DNA from: CAZCDS01 sp964497585
GTDB taxonomy: Bacteria; Desulfobacterota; Desulfomonilia; Desulfomonilales; Desulfomonilaceae
DNA length: 64,000 bases
Direction: 5' to 3'
Assembly (NCBI GenBank): GCA_964497585.1
Contig: CAZCDS010000025.1
Coordinates: forward strand, 1-64,000
Shown piece after piece: positions 35,231 through 42,567 of this stretch; within the stretch, counting starts at the first letter, position 1; the number at the start of each line of letters is the position of its first letter. The notes beneath the pieces are model-generated. The model was given only the letters and a program-made list of their open reading frames with translations. It was not told the DNA's origin and did not search any database. The position numbers and the translations under genes are program-made.

Positions 35231-35914
35231 TCACTGAGCCCCGGCTAGGTCGAGCACAATGAGGGCGTCGACTGCCACCGGTTTTCCGTCCCGGAGTATC
35301 AGAGGATTGACGTCCACTTCCTTGACGACCTCGTTTTCGAGGCCGATTCTGCCCATGGAGATGAGGATGTCCGCCATCAGTTCCGGATCGGCGGGCGCCA
35401 TACCGCGGACTCCCTCGAGTATTTTGTGCCCCTTGATCTCAGACATCATCTCCATCGCGTCGCGCCGATCCAACGGCGCGAGCCTGAAGGATACGTCCCG
35501 CAGAATCTCGGTGAAGATTCCACCCAGACCGAACATGACGCAAGGGCCGAACTGAGGGTCCCGCGTAAGCCCGACCATCAGCTCACGTGCGCCCTTGACC
35601 ATCTCTTGTACGAGCACCCCGGCGGAATCTGAATTCAATCCTGCCACGATCTCTTCGTAGGCCGCGGACGCCTCTTCGCTGTTCCTGATGTCGAGCTTGA
35701 TAAGCTGCTTCTCCGTCTTGTGGGTTATCTCCGGGGAGCACCCCTTTAGAACGACCGGAAAACCTATCGCGTCGAGAGCTTCGATGAGCTCGTCGCGGCC
35801 GCTGACGAGCCGCTCCTCGGCGACGGGGATTCCATAGTGGGCAAGCACCTGCTTGGATTCGAATTCGGAAAGAGTAGTTATTCCCTCACGGCCAGCCTTC
35901 TCGATTATCTCCAT
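35231..35914 (-). CDS. ATP-grasp domain subunit of an ADP-forming acyl-CoA synthetase (beta-type)
   Basis: 227 residues from the ATG at 35914, chosen because GGAGG lies 5 nt upstream; the frame continues upstream without similarity. It is the ATP-grasp half of ADP-forming acetyl-CoA synthetase: LSEFESKQVLAHYGIPV (about 15-30), PVVLKGCSPEITHKTE with the substrate-loop His, VLVQEMVKGARELMVG, FGLGGIFTEILRDV and VDVNPLILRDG. It makes ATP from an acyl-CoA or forms acyl-CoA from acid. The CoA-binding alpha part is not next to it, so a partner must be encoded elsewhere. The neighbouring EF-hand gene is divergent. Confidence 0.88.
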   Translation of the reverse strand: MEIIEKAGREGITTLSEFESKQVLAHYGIPVAEERLVSGRDELIEALDAIGFPVVLKGCSPEITHKTEKQLIKLDIRNSEEASAAYEEIVAGLNSDSAGVLVQEMVKGARELMVGLTRDPQFGPCVMFGLGGIFTEILRDVSFRLAPLDRRDAMEMMSEIKGHKILEGVRGMAPADPELMADILISMGRIGLENEVVKEVDVNPLILRDGKPVAVDALIVLDLAGAQ

Positions 35915-36090
35915 AGTTTCCTCCAGGAACTCATTTATAGACTTCTCCGGGGCATTCGCGCAAGTCGATTGATGAACGCCGATGGCTCTACCATGGTATA
36001 CTGTAACCTCACGGTCGAATCCATCCGGAGGCATCCCCTCTGGGAGTCTCCACAAGCTGTCTTCCACGACACAGAAGGAGGGAAAAGCGG

Positions 36091-36516
36091 ATGAGGTGGT
36101 TCCTCATGATCACTCTGATTCTCGTGGCTCATGGCCTGGCCTACGGTAACTGGTTCCTCAACAAGTTCGATTCCAACGGCGACGGCTACGTGGTGCTAAA
36201 GGAGTTCCCGGGGAGCACAGAAGCTTTTCGTACCCTCGATGCCAACGGGGACGGCCTCATTGGTGCGGGAGAAGCGCCAAAGGCCCCGGCCTCCTCGCTG
36301 GGAAGCGATGTTCGAGCAGTAATCATTGCCCCGGGAGTCGTCAAATGGGTTCCCCGGGGGGCGGCCGTACGGAGGGCGCGCGAACTCCACGGTAAGAAGG
36401 TCATTCGGGGAAAGGCACGCGTGGCGCATCCTCGTGCGAAAGCAGCTAGAGCACGAAAACTGGGTGTGGTCCCCAAAAAGAAGCCGGCCCCGGGACGACG
36501 AAGGCCGCTCCCTTGA
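36091..36516 (+). CDS. small exported EF-hand protein with basic tail
   Basis: 141 residues with GGAGG ahead of the ATG. A signal peptide (FLMITLILVAHGLAYG) is followed by two EF-hand calcium loops, DSNGDGYVVLKEF (about 28-40) and DANGDGLIGAGEA (about 50-62), both with intact Asp/Asn/Asp/Glu ligand patterns. After a linker the last 60 residues are rich in Arg, Lys and Ala and end in KKKPAPGRRRPLP. Such proteins bind Ca2+ outside the cell; the tail may bind anionic polymers. It is divergent from the ATP-grasp gene. No transposon or operon context points to a partner. Confidence 0.82.
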   Translation: MRWFLMITLILVAHGLAYGNWFLNKFDSNGDGYVVLKEFPGSTEAFRTLDANGDGLIGAGEAPKAPASSLGSDVRAVIIAPGVVKWVPRGAAVRRARELHGKKVIRGKARVAHPRAKAARARKLGVVPKKKPAPGRRRPLP

Positions 36517-36630
36517 CCTTCACGACTGTGCCGGCTTACGGCATGTCGTTGCGGAAAAGGTTACCCGGCGGAGCCCCTCTACCAGCAAGGTCTTCCCTGC
36601 GAACCCCTTCGTTGATCGGGATTCATCCTT

Positions 36631-37431
36631 TCAGCCCCAGATCTTCACAGCCTCAGTGGGACACTTCTGCTGACATTCCAGGCAGGTGATGCACTCCTCG
36701 GGGCGATAATCGAAGACGCCGTGAAAGCCTTTATCCGCGTCAGTTTCCATGGGGCACACCTGATTGCAGGCCCCGCACGCGGTACACTCGACCGTTCGTT
36801 CCGGGAAGACCACGGCGAAGCGATTGAAGACCGACAGGCAGGCACCCAAAGGACAGATTACCTTGCAGAAAAAGCGCCGATGCCCCATCGCGAACATCAC
36901 AACGGCGAAGAGGATTCCCAATCGAACCGCGAGCCAGGCCACGTTGGTTGAACCTTTTATGATAGCCCACGGGACTGCCGATTCCACCGTGGCCACTGGA
37001 CACAAACGACAGAAGAACAGCGGTGAGCTTGTCGTCAAGAGAATGGGAACAACAACAACGAGACCCACGAATACGCCGTATTTGGCGAACCTCGTCCACC
37101 GAGGAATGTCGAATTTCACAAAGGGGATCTTGTACACGAGTTCCTGCAGGAGGCCGAATGGACAGACCCATCCGCAAAAGATCCTGCCTGCCAGGAGTCC
37201 GGCCAGCGCAATCCCTCCGATCGCGGTGAGCGGAACCAGTCCGATGCCCGCGAACTGACCGATGATTCCGATAGGGCACGAAAATACGGATAGGGGGCAG
37301 GAATAGCAGTTCAGCACGGGAAAACAGATGCTGTGCCACTGAACGAACCCAATGTTCAACAGTGCCGCAAACGCGATCTGCACCTTGAGTCGTAGTCTTT
37401 CCAAAACAGCTTTCTCCGGATTCACCACCAA
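36631..37431 (-). CDS. NapH/NosR-like membrane ferredoxin
   Basis: 266 residues with about five membrane helices. Two membrane-face cysteine pairs of the C-G-W-V-CPFG (about 91-98) and CPLGAC (about 192-197) types, plus upstream NCYSCP and LCP motifs, are typical of the NapH, NosR and RdxA family. The C-terminus has two [4Fe-4S] ferredoxin motifs, CTACGACNQVCP and CITCLECQQKCP (about 214-258). It passes electrons across or along the membrane, probably from quinol to a periplasmic or soluble acceptor. The adjoining upstream gene encodes a small anchored protein on the same strand, but no reductase catalytic subunit is nearby. Confidence 0.9.
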   Translation of the reverse strand: MVVNPEKAVLERLRLKVQIAFAALLNIGFVQWHSICFPVLNCYSCPLSVFSCPIGIIGQFAGIGLVPLTAIGGIALAGLLAGRIFCGWVCPFGLLQELVYKIPFVKFDIPRWTRFAKYGVFVGLVVVVPILLTTSSPLFFCRLCPVATVESAVPWAIIKGSTNVAWLAVRLGILFAVVMFAMGHRRFFCKVICPLGACLSVFNRFAVVFPERTVECTACGACNQVCPMETDADKGFHGVFDYRPEECITCLECQQKCPTEAVKIWG

Positions 37432-37561
37432 GGCCCAGGGAGGGCAAAATTGGTTGCCGGTCCTTTTCCCGGAGTCGGGTCCTCGGACTGGCGGTATTCA
37501 AGTCCTGTCCGAAACGAATCAATTCATGGTGAAGGCCGCGTACCCGCGACGACCGTTAGGT

Positions 37562-37879
37562 TCAGGTGGGACACGGACGACGGCCCTTAAGCATTCTAAG
37601 ATCCGGATACTTGGACATCAGGCGACCGTCCTTATACCTACCGATGCCGGCAAAGGTCATGGCATTGACCACTTCAGGCTCGGAAAACCACTGCGACTGC
37701 ACCTGAAATTTCTGTTGGCTCTGTCGGAATCCCGGAACTTTGATCTTTATACCGACGCTCTTGAGCTTGTCGAATTTCTCCAGATTGTCGTACACCTTGA
37801 ACTTACGGAAGAATCCTCCGTACACAATGGCAGCAAGGCTCAGTGCGATGAGAATGCCGAGGAAAACCTTTCGAACCAT
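37562..37879 (-). CDS. small single-span membrane protein upstream of the polyferredoxin
   Basis: 105 residues. One N-terminal helix (LGILIALSLAAIVYGG) followed by a basic and aromatic soluble region with no cysteines or catalytic motifs beyond a single CP pair near the end (RRPCPT). GGGAT precedes the ATG. The gap to the polyferredoxin start is 130 nt on the same strand, so co-expression is likely. The function is unknown; it could be a periplasmic accessory or electron-carrier docking protein. The call rests on the ribosome site, the helix and the context. Confidence 0.65.
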   Translation of the reverse strand: MVRKVFLGILIALSLAAIVYGGFFRKFKVYDNLEKFDKLKSVGIKIKVPGFRQSQQKFQVQSQWFSEPEVVNAMTFAGIGRYKDGRLMSKYPDLRMLKGRRPCPT

Positions 37880-38158
37880 TCTGCGATCCCTTCGAACCGG
37901 TCCGGAATGCGCAAGCCCTCAGGGTTGCCGCTACCGGCCGAGCAACCCGCTTCTGACCAGACCGATGCACCATCCTGGAGAGTGCGCCACCCCAAGGGAG
38001 TGTACCTAGCTCCGGAGCATGATCGTGTCAAGGGTTTTCGGTCGGTACCCTCGGGGCCGCCGGAGTTCCTTCTCTGAAAGGTCATACGATGAGATTCGCG
38101 TTGACCAAAGCCGGAGATCGTGTCATGAAACACCAGTCGATCGACACAGGACGTGTCC

Positions 38159-38755
38159 ATGGATTTCTTCGAGAGGAGAAAGGGCCTGCTCTTCATCGTT
38201 TCGGCTCCATCGGGCGCAGGGAAGTCTACGCTTCTGGAGCGGGTTCGCAGTATGTTTCCCGACATGCTTTATTCGGTGTCCTGCACTACCCGCAAGCCAA
38301 GATCAGGGGAGATTCACGGTGTCCACTACTTCTTCCTAGACGACGACCAATTCACGCGAATGGTGCGAGAGGACAAGTTTCTCGAATGGAAGGAAGTCCA
38401 TGGCAAGCGGTATGGTACGCCCGCGGAGCCGGTGCTGGAGTGCCTGGTAAGGGGCGGCCGCATGATCTTGGACATCGACGTGGAAGGAGCAAGAGAGGTC
38501 TTCAGGAAGATCCCGGAGGCTGTGGGCGTGTTTGTGGTTCCGCCCAATATGGAAATCCTCGAGCAGAGGCTTAGATTGAGAGGCACCGACTCGGAAGAGT
38601 CTCTCCGAATCCGGCTCGGAAATGCTGCGCGGGAAATGGAGTCAGCGGGCTTGTTCCGGTACCGAATTGTTAACGACACGCTGGAATCGGCCGTGAAAGA
38701 GCTTGTCTCAATCATAGCCCGGGAATCGGCGGGGACGCCTGATACCAACGCCTGA
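38159..38755 (+). CDS. gmk: guanylate kinase
   Basis: About 198 residues. Converts GMP and ATP to GDP and ADP. The P-loop is SAPSGAGKST (about 15-24), followed by the GMP-binding block TTRKPRSGEIHGVHYFF (about 41-58), YGTPAEPV (about 77-84) and ILDIDVEGA near 97. The ATG at 38159 was preferred over a GTG two codons upstream because AGGA lies 7 nt before it. The usual rpoZ/remA companions are absent, so this copy is a lone housekeeping gene. Confidence 0.97.
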   Translation: MDFFERRKGLLFIVSAPSGAGKSTLLERVRSMFPDMLYSVSCTTRKPRSGEIHGVHYFFLDDDQFTRMVREDKFLEWKEVHGKRYGTPAEPVLECLVRGGRMILDIDVEGAREVFRKIPEAVGVFVVPPNMEILEQRLRLRGTDSEESLRIRLGNAAREMESAGLFRYRIVNDTLESAVKELVSIIARESAGTPDTNA

Positions 38756-38851
38756 TCCAGCAATTGCCCCCTGAACGGCACTGAGGCGCCAGGGCTATCT
38801 CTCTTCGGGCTTGGGAGGGGTAGGTCAAAGAACAGTACTTACACGTCCTCG

Positions 38852-40096
38852 CTAGCCTCTTTCATCGAGCTGTTCGACGAAGGCTTCGATATTCGTCCTC
38901 GCCTGCTCTTCCGAGTAGCAGCGCAGGTCGTTGAGATCTCCGTTGATCACGAGCGACGGGATTCCAAGCCGCTCGGACATTCGCTGTGGCATACCGTAAC
39001 GGTTGTTGGAGTTGTTCGGGCAGGTCTTTGCATCGTGGAATATGAGTCCGTCCACGGAAAAGTCCTTGATCCACTGTTCCATGTAGGCTTCCTTGTATGA
39101 CTCGTCCCGAACGATGAACAGCTCAGTGTACGCTCGTGCCATGGACTCGAAGGGTTCCTTCGGATCGAAAGCATCGAAGATCCAGCTATTACAATAGGTT
39201 GACGCCACGACATTGGTGTTCAGAGACATGAACTGCTCGCTCAGATCCCTCAACTTGCCCCAGATCGGCATACCGTCCCAGTAGAGCCGGTGGCGTTCAC
39301 CCTCGACCGCGGCCACCTTGTTATCGATCCGCTCGTGGAGTTCCTTCAGCAGAAGCTGGTAGTATTCCACCGCTTCTGGAAGGCCCCGGAGCACCACCGC
39401 GGGCGCCATGTGGATCGTCGCATCGAAAAAGGTCAAGGGAGCAGGCTTTGCCGCGCCGCATTCGAGCACTTCTCTCCAGAGCTTGGTGCATTCCAGGGAG
39501 AGCGCGACAGTCTCCCGGAGTTTGTCTATGTCGAAAGTGTTGCCCGAGACTTCCTCCAGGGTGGTGACCATCGCCTTCATCTGCTGGACCAGGTCCGCGA
39601 CGTGATGCTCTTTTATGGCCTTGATCTGCCGGTGCGTGTGCACACCGATCAGCGGAACATTCCATTCCCGGGCGTAGAAAGCAAACCAGTCCTGCACGTC
39701 CCTGCACTGGTTCGTGTTGTACACGAGTACATCCGCCTTGGGTATCGATTCCAGACCGTACGCCTTGGATAGAGGGGTTTGGCCCTTGAGGTACGAGCCC
39801 ACATCGGCCGTCAGGTAGGAACAGATGTCCGGGGAATATCCCACGGCGTTTGCAATCGGGATGAGATCCGACGCCATTCTGGTCGCTCCCAGGAGAGCAC
39901 CGTGATTCTCCGGATAGTAAACGAGGAACCCCATCGCGTGCAGCAATTCCGCCGGGCCGACCGACGTGCACCAGGCCACCTTGGGTTGGCCGTCCTTCTT
40001 TGCCTTGTCCAGCGAGAGGAAGTGGTCGGCCATGAGCTTCTTCATCTGCGAGGTAGCTGCGATAGATTTTCGTGACGATTGGGCCTTATCGGACAT
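38852..40096 (-). CDS. 2-hydroxyacyl-CoA dehydratase D-family protein, BcrB-like (benzoyl-CoA reductase subunit type)
   Basis: 414 residues. Matches the HgdB/BcrB/FldC family whose members bind a [4Fe-4S] cluster and take electrons from an ATP-driven activator. Three conserved cysteines are visible in WCTSVGPAEL (C43), NQCRDVQ (about 130) and AKTCPNNSNNRYGMPQR (about 356). That last block is typical of benzoyl-CoA reductase B subunits. The reaction would be a ketyl-radical reduction or dehydration of a CoA thioester. The partner subunit (BcrC or HgdA type) and the ATP-dependent activator (BcrA/D or HgdC) are not in the window. GGAG lies 6 nt before the ATG. Function with a distant partner is assumed. 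Confidence 0.88.
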   Translation of the reverse strand: MSDKAQSSRKSIAATSQMKKLMADHFLSLDKAKKDGQPKVAWCTSVGPAELLHAMGFLVYYPENHGALLGATRMASDLIPIANAVGYSPDICSYLTADVGSYLKGQTPLSKAYGLESIPKADVLVYNTNQCRDVQDWFAFYAREWNVPLIGVHTHRQIKAIKEHHVADLVQQMKAMVTTLEEVSGNTFDIDKLRETVALSLECTKLWREVLECGAAKPAPLTFFDATIHMAPAVVLRGLPEAVEYYQLLLKELHERIDNKVAAVEGERHRLYWDGMPIWGKLRDLSEQFMSLNTNVVASTYCNSWIFDAFDPKEPFESMARAYTELFIVRDESYKEAYMEQWIKDFSVDGLIFHDAKTCPNNSNNRYGMPQRMSERLGIPSLVINGDLNDLRCYSEEQARTNIEAFVEQLDERG

Positions 40097-40272
40097 GAGC
40101 TTCTCCGAGCGGGATACCTATTCGGCTGTAAAATTAAAATAATAGAGATGCCGGCCGAAGTCAAGGTCACTGCGAGTCCCCCAAGTCCTCTTCAGGAGAC
40201 TCTTGCGGCCATATCAAGGGGGCATTTTGCAGGGAGGCCTTCCTCGACGAACTCTTACCTCAAATGTCCTCC

Positions 40273-41820
40273 TCACGGTCCGAATCTTCTCCATCCTTCT
40301 CGGTAGTACTTGACGAGCGCCTGGTCGTCCAACCGGTTGGTGCGGATTTCCCTTTTGGGGAGACTGTCTTTGGGGAATGCGAAGAGGGTCGGCAGGAGTT
40401 TATCGCTCAGAAATTTCATCGGAACATCTTTCGAGACCGTGAGCCGGTCGGGATCCAAGTTTCGCCGCGCAGCCATAACGAATCCCCAGTCGCCGAAGGA
40501 GGGAACGTACACGTGATATGGGTAGACATGGAACCGACCCTTTTGTTCGGGCCCCACGGGAGTCTGCTCCCAGGTCTGTACGATGCACCAAAACGCTTCT
40601 CGCGCGTAGAAGGGACTCGTAGCCTGAGTAACGGCTATTCCTCTCGATCCCAGATGCTTGGCACAGAGCCGGTAGAAACTCTTTGTGTAGAGGCGTCCAA
40701 GGGAAAGCGTATTCGGGTCAGGAAGATCGACGAAGATCAGATCCCAGAATTCCTTTGAGCGCTCCAAGAACTTGCCGGCATCCATGATATGGATCTTCAC
40801 GCGTGGATCTGAGAGCGCGTGGTCTGACAGCCGTGCCAGGAACGGTCTATCACGGAAGAGACGAATCATCTCGCCGTCGAGATCCACCAGGTCGATCCTG
40901 CGGATTCGAGGATACTTGAGGATTTCCCGGGCCGCCATGCCGTCGCCGCCGCCGACGATCAAGGCTCTCTGTGCTGCAGGTGCGGCCGACATGGTGGGAT
41001 GCACAAGGGCCTCGTGATAGCGGTGCTCATCCACCGTGGAGAACTGGAGGTTCCCGTCGATGAAGAGACGGATATCATCGTGCCACCTGGTTACGACGAT
41101 CCTCTGGTACGGGGTCTGCCGCGTGAAGAGGATGTCGTCCTGGTACAGCAGATCCTCGGTCATGGACGTGAAAACCCCAGCCCCTGCCAGGCCTGCCGCG
41201 AGAACCAGCCCGGCGACCGCAGCCATGGTACGAAGGACTCTTCGCCGGCGAAGCATTGATGCGAGAACCCTCGTGGCAACCGCCGCCACCGCGACGTTGA
41301 TGATCCCGAAGAGAAAGGAAGTACGGAGGAGGCCAAAATAAGGAACTAAAAACAGGGGGAACGCGCAGGAGGCAATGAGCGCACCGAGATAGTCCAGCGC
41401 CAGCACGTTGGCCACGGTAAGTCGGAGCGTAGCACGGCTCCGAAGTATCCTGATGAGAAGCGGAATCTCCATCCCCACCAGGGCACCCGTCATCGCAAGG
41501 ACTCCGAGGAGGACGGGAAGATAGGTTTCAAGGACTGCAAAGGTGAACAGAAGGATCGCGGCCGAAAGCCCCCCGGAAAGACCGATACCGATCTGGATCG
41601 CAACGAAGAGATCTGCCAGGTCCTTCTTCACGAAGCGGGTAAGGTACGAACCCGCACCCATGGCGGTAAGGAATACTCCGATGACGATGGAGAAGTGGGT
41701 GACCGAACCACCCAGCAGGTAGCTGGAGAGTGAAGCGGCAATAAGCTCGTAGACCAGACCGCAGATTGCGATTACAAATACTGCGGCGAGAAGAAAAATC
41801 CCTGGCAATCGATCAGCCAT
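40273..41820 (-). CDS. membrane-fused spermidine synthase (polyamine aminopropyltransferase-like)
   Basis: 515 residues. The first 220 form about seven membrane helices. The second half is a spermidine-synthase domain with its active-site blocks: YQRIVV, DGNLQFSTVDEHRYHE with the conserved DE and YHE, the AdoMet-loop GGGDGMAAREIL, DLVDLD and VDLPDP. All polyamine and decarboxy-AdoMet contacts visible in soluble SpeE are kept, so the domain is probably active. It is last in a four-gene cluster with DUF350 and DUF4178 genes. In other genomes such genes are associated with DUF350 and DUF4178 and, often, an AdoMet decarboxylase, which is absent here. GGAGG lies 3 nt before the ATG. Confidence 0.9.
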   Translation of the reverse strand: MADRLPGIFLLAAVFVIAICGLVYELIAASLSSYLLGGSVTHFSIVIGVFLTAMGAGSYLTRFVKKDLADLFVAIQIGIGLSGGLSAAILLFTFAVLETYLPVLLGVLAMTGALVGMEIPLLIRILRSRATLRLTVANVLALDYLGALIASCAFPLFLVPYFGLLRTSFLFGIINVAVAAVATRVLASMLRRRRVLRTMAAVAGLVLAAGLAGAGVFTSMTEDLLYQDDILFTRQTPYQRIVVTRWHDDIRLFIDGNLQFSTVDEHRYHEALVHPTMSAAPAAQRALIVGGGDGMAAREILKYPRIRRIDLVDLDGEMIRLFRDRPFLARLSDHALSDPRVKIHIMDAGKFLERSKEFWDLIFVDLPDPNTLSLGRLYTKSFYRLCAKHLGSRGIAVTQATSPFYAREAFWCIVQTWEQTPVGPEQKGRFHVYPYHVYVPSFGDWGFVMAARRNLDPDRLTVSKDVPMKFLSDKLLPTLFAFPKDSLPKREIRTNRLDDQALVKYYREGWRRFGP

Positions 41821-41837
41821 CGTCCTCCGGAAAGCAG

Positions 41838-41877
41838 AGAGTTCACCGGGGAGGGCCTTTTAGCACAAAGGGCCTCC
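41838..41877 (+). repeat. intergenic hairpin repeat, copy 2
   Basis: AGAGTTCACCGGGGAGGGC followed by a short loop and AAAGGGCCTCC; stem GGAGGGCCTTT with AAAGGGCCTCC, one mismatch. It sits inside the DUF350-SpeE gap within the cluster, on the strand opposite to transcription. Confidence 0.6.
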
Positions 41878-41913
41878 ATCCGCACAGCGTGTCCGCAAGA
41901 GCGGGTCCGACCG

Positions 41914-42129
41914 TCAGGTTATGGCCGCGTGGATGATGATTGCCAACGAAAGAAATACCGCGCCCATGAGGATGGCCAGCGCGGTATTCTGGTCCTCTTC
42001 AATCTCCTTGCGAATGGAAAATGGCGCGACTTTCTGCATGATCAACAACGCGATGACGAATAGGATCATTCCGAGCACCGTGTAGACGATGCTACCGATA
42101 ATCGGCTTTACGTAGATCATGTAGTTCAT
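41914..42129 (-). CDS. DUF350-family membrane protein
   Basis: 71 residues from the ATG at 42129, chosen because GGAGGAGG lies 3-4 nt upstream. Two membrane helices (about 10-30 and 48-68) flank a charged loop FSIRKEIEEDQNTALAIL, the DUF350 signature; the family includes Escherichia coli YjfL. DUF350 units usually occur as one or two two-helix modules and have been suggested to form small channels; this is a prediction in the literature, not shown. It lies between the tiny Gly-rich gene and the SpeE-like gene on the same strand. Confidence 0.88.
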   Translation of the reverse strand: MNYMIYVKPIIGSIVYTVLGMILFVIALLIMQKVAPFSIRKEIEEDQNTALAILMGAVFLSLAIIIHAAIT

Positions 42130-42267
42130 AATCCTCCTCCAGCAATCCAAGCCACATTCGAAAAGTCTCGGCCGTACCGGCTGCGTGACGGGCCGATCCG
42201 ACCGGAACCGATCACTCCGCGGACTCCGAGGTTCGTTCAGAAAAGGCGCAGGACCAGAGGCCCCGGT

Positions 42268-42483
42268 CTACTTCCCACGTCCGTATCCTCCTCCAAAGTG
42301 CCGTCGCCCACCTATGAAGTAGTATCCGTAACCCACGGCCCGTGCCCGCTTGGAGCCATCGCGAAGGCTCACCGGCTTTTCAAGGGGCTTTGGAAGAAAC
42401 AGCCCGTGAAAGCACGCGTCGTAGGCCATGATCGTCAGGCCTCCGAGTACGCCGACAATGAAAAGTATCGGAATGATTCTCAT
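42268..42483 (-). CDS. tiny membrane protein with Gly/Tyr-rich tail
   Basis: 71 residues. One membrane helix (ILFIVGVLGGLTIMAYDACF), a short basic loop, and a C-terminal tail with GYGYYFIGGRRHFGGGYGRG, where Gly, Tyr and Arg alternate. No family was recognised. It sits 84 nt after the DUF4178 gene and about 140 nt before DUF350 on the same strand. Gly/Tyr/Arg tails can bind RNA or phosphorylated surfaces or self-assemble, but nothing here proves that. It could be a membrane-anchored adaptor of the cluster. Confidence 0.65.
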   Translation of the reverse strand: MRIIPILFIVGVLGGLTIMAYDACFHGLFLPKPLEKPVSLRDGSKRARAVGYGYYFIGGRRHFGGGYGRGK

Positions 42484-42567
42484 GACGGTAATTTCCGAAT
42501 GACTCTCGATCGTCTGAATGAAGCCGCAATGAGGCCCGGAAGCAGATCGCCCGGTTTCCGAGCGTAA

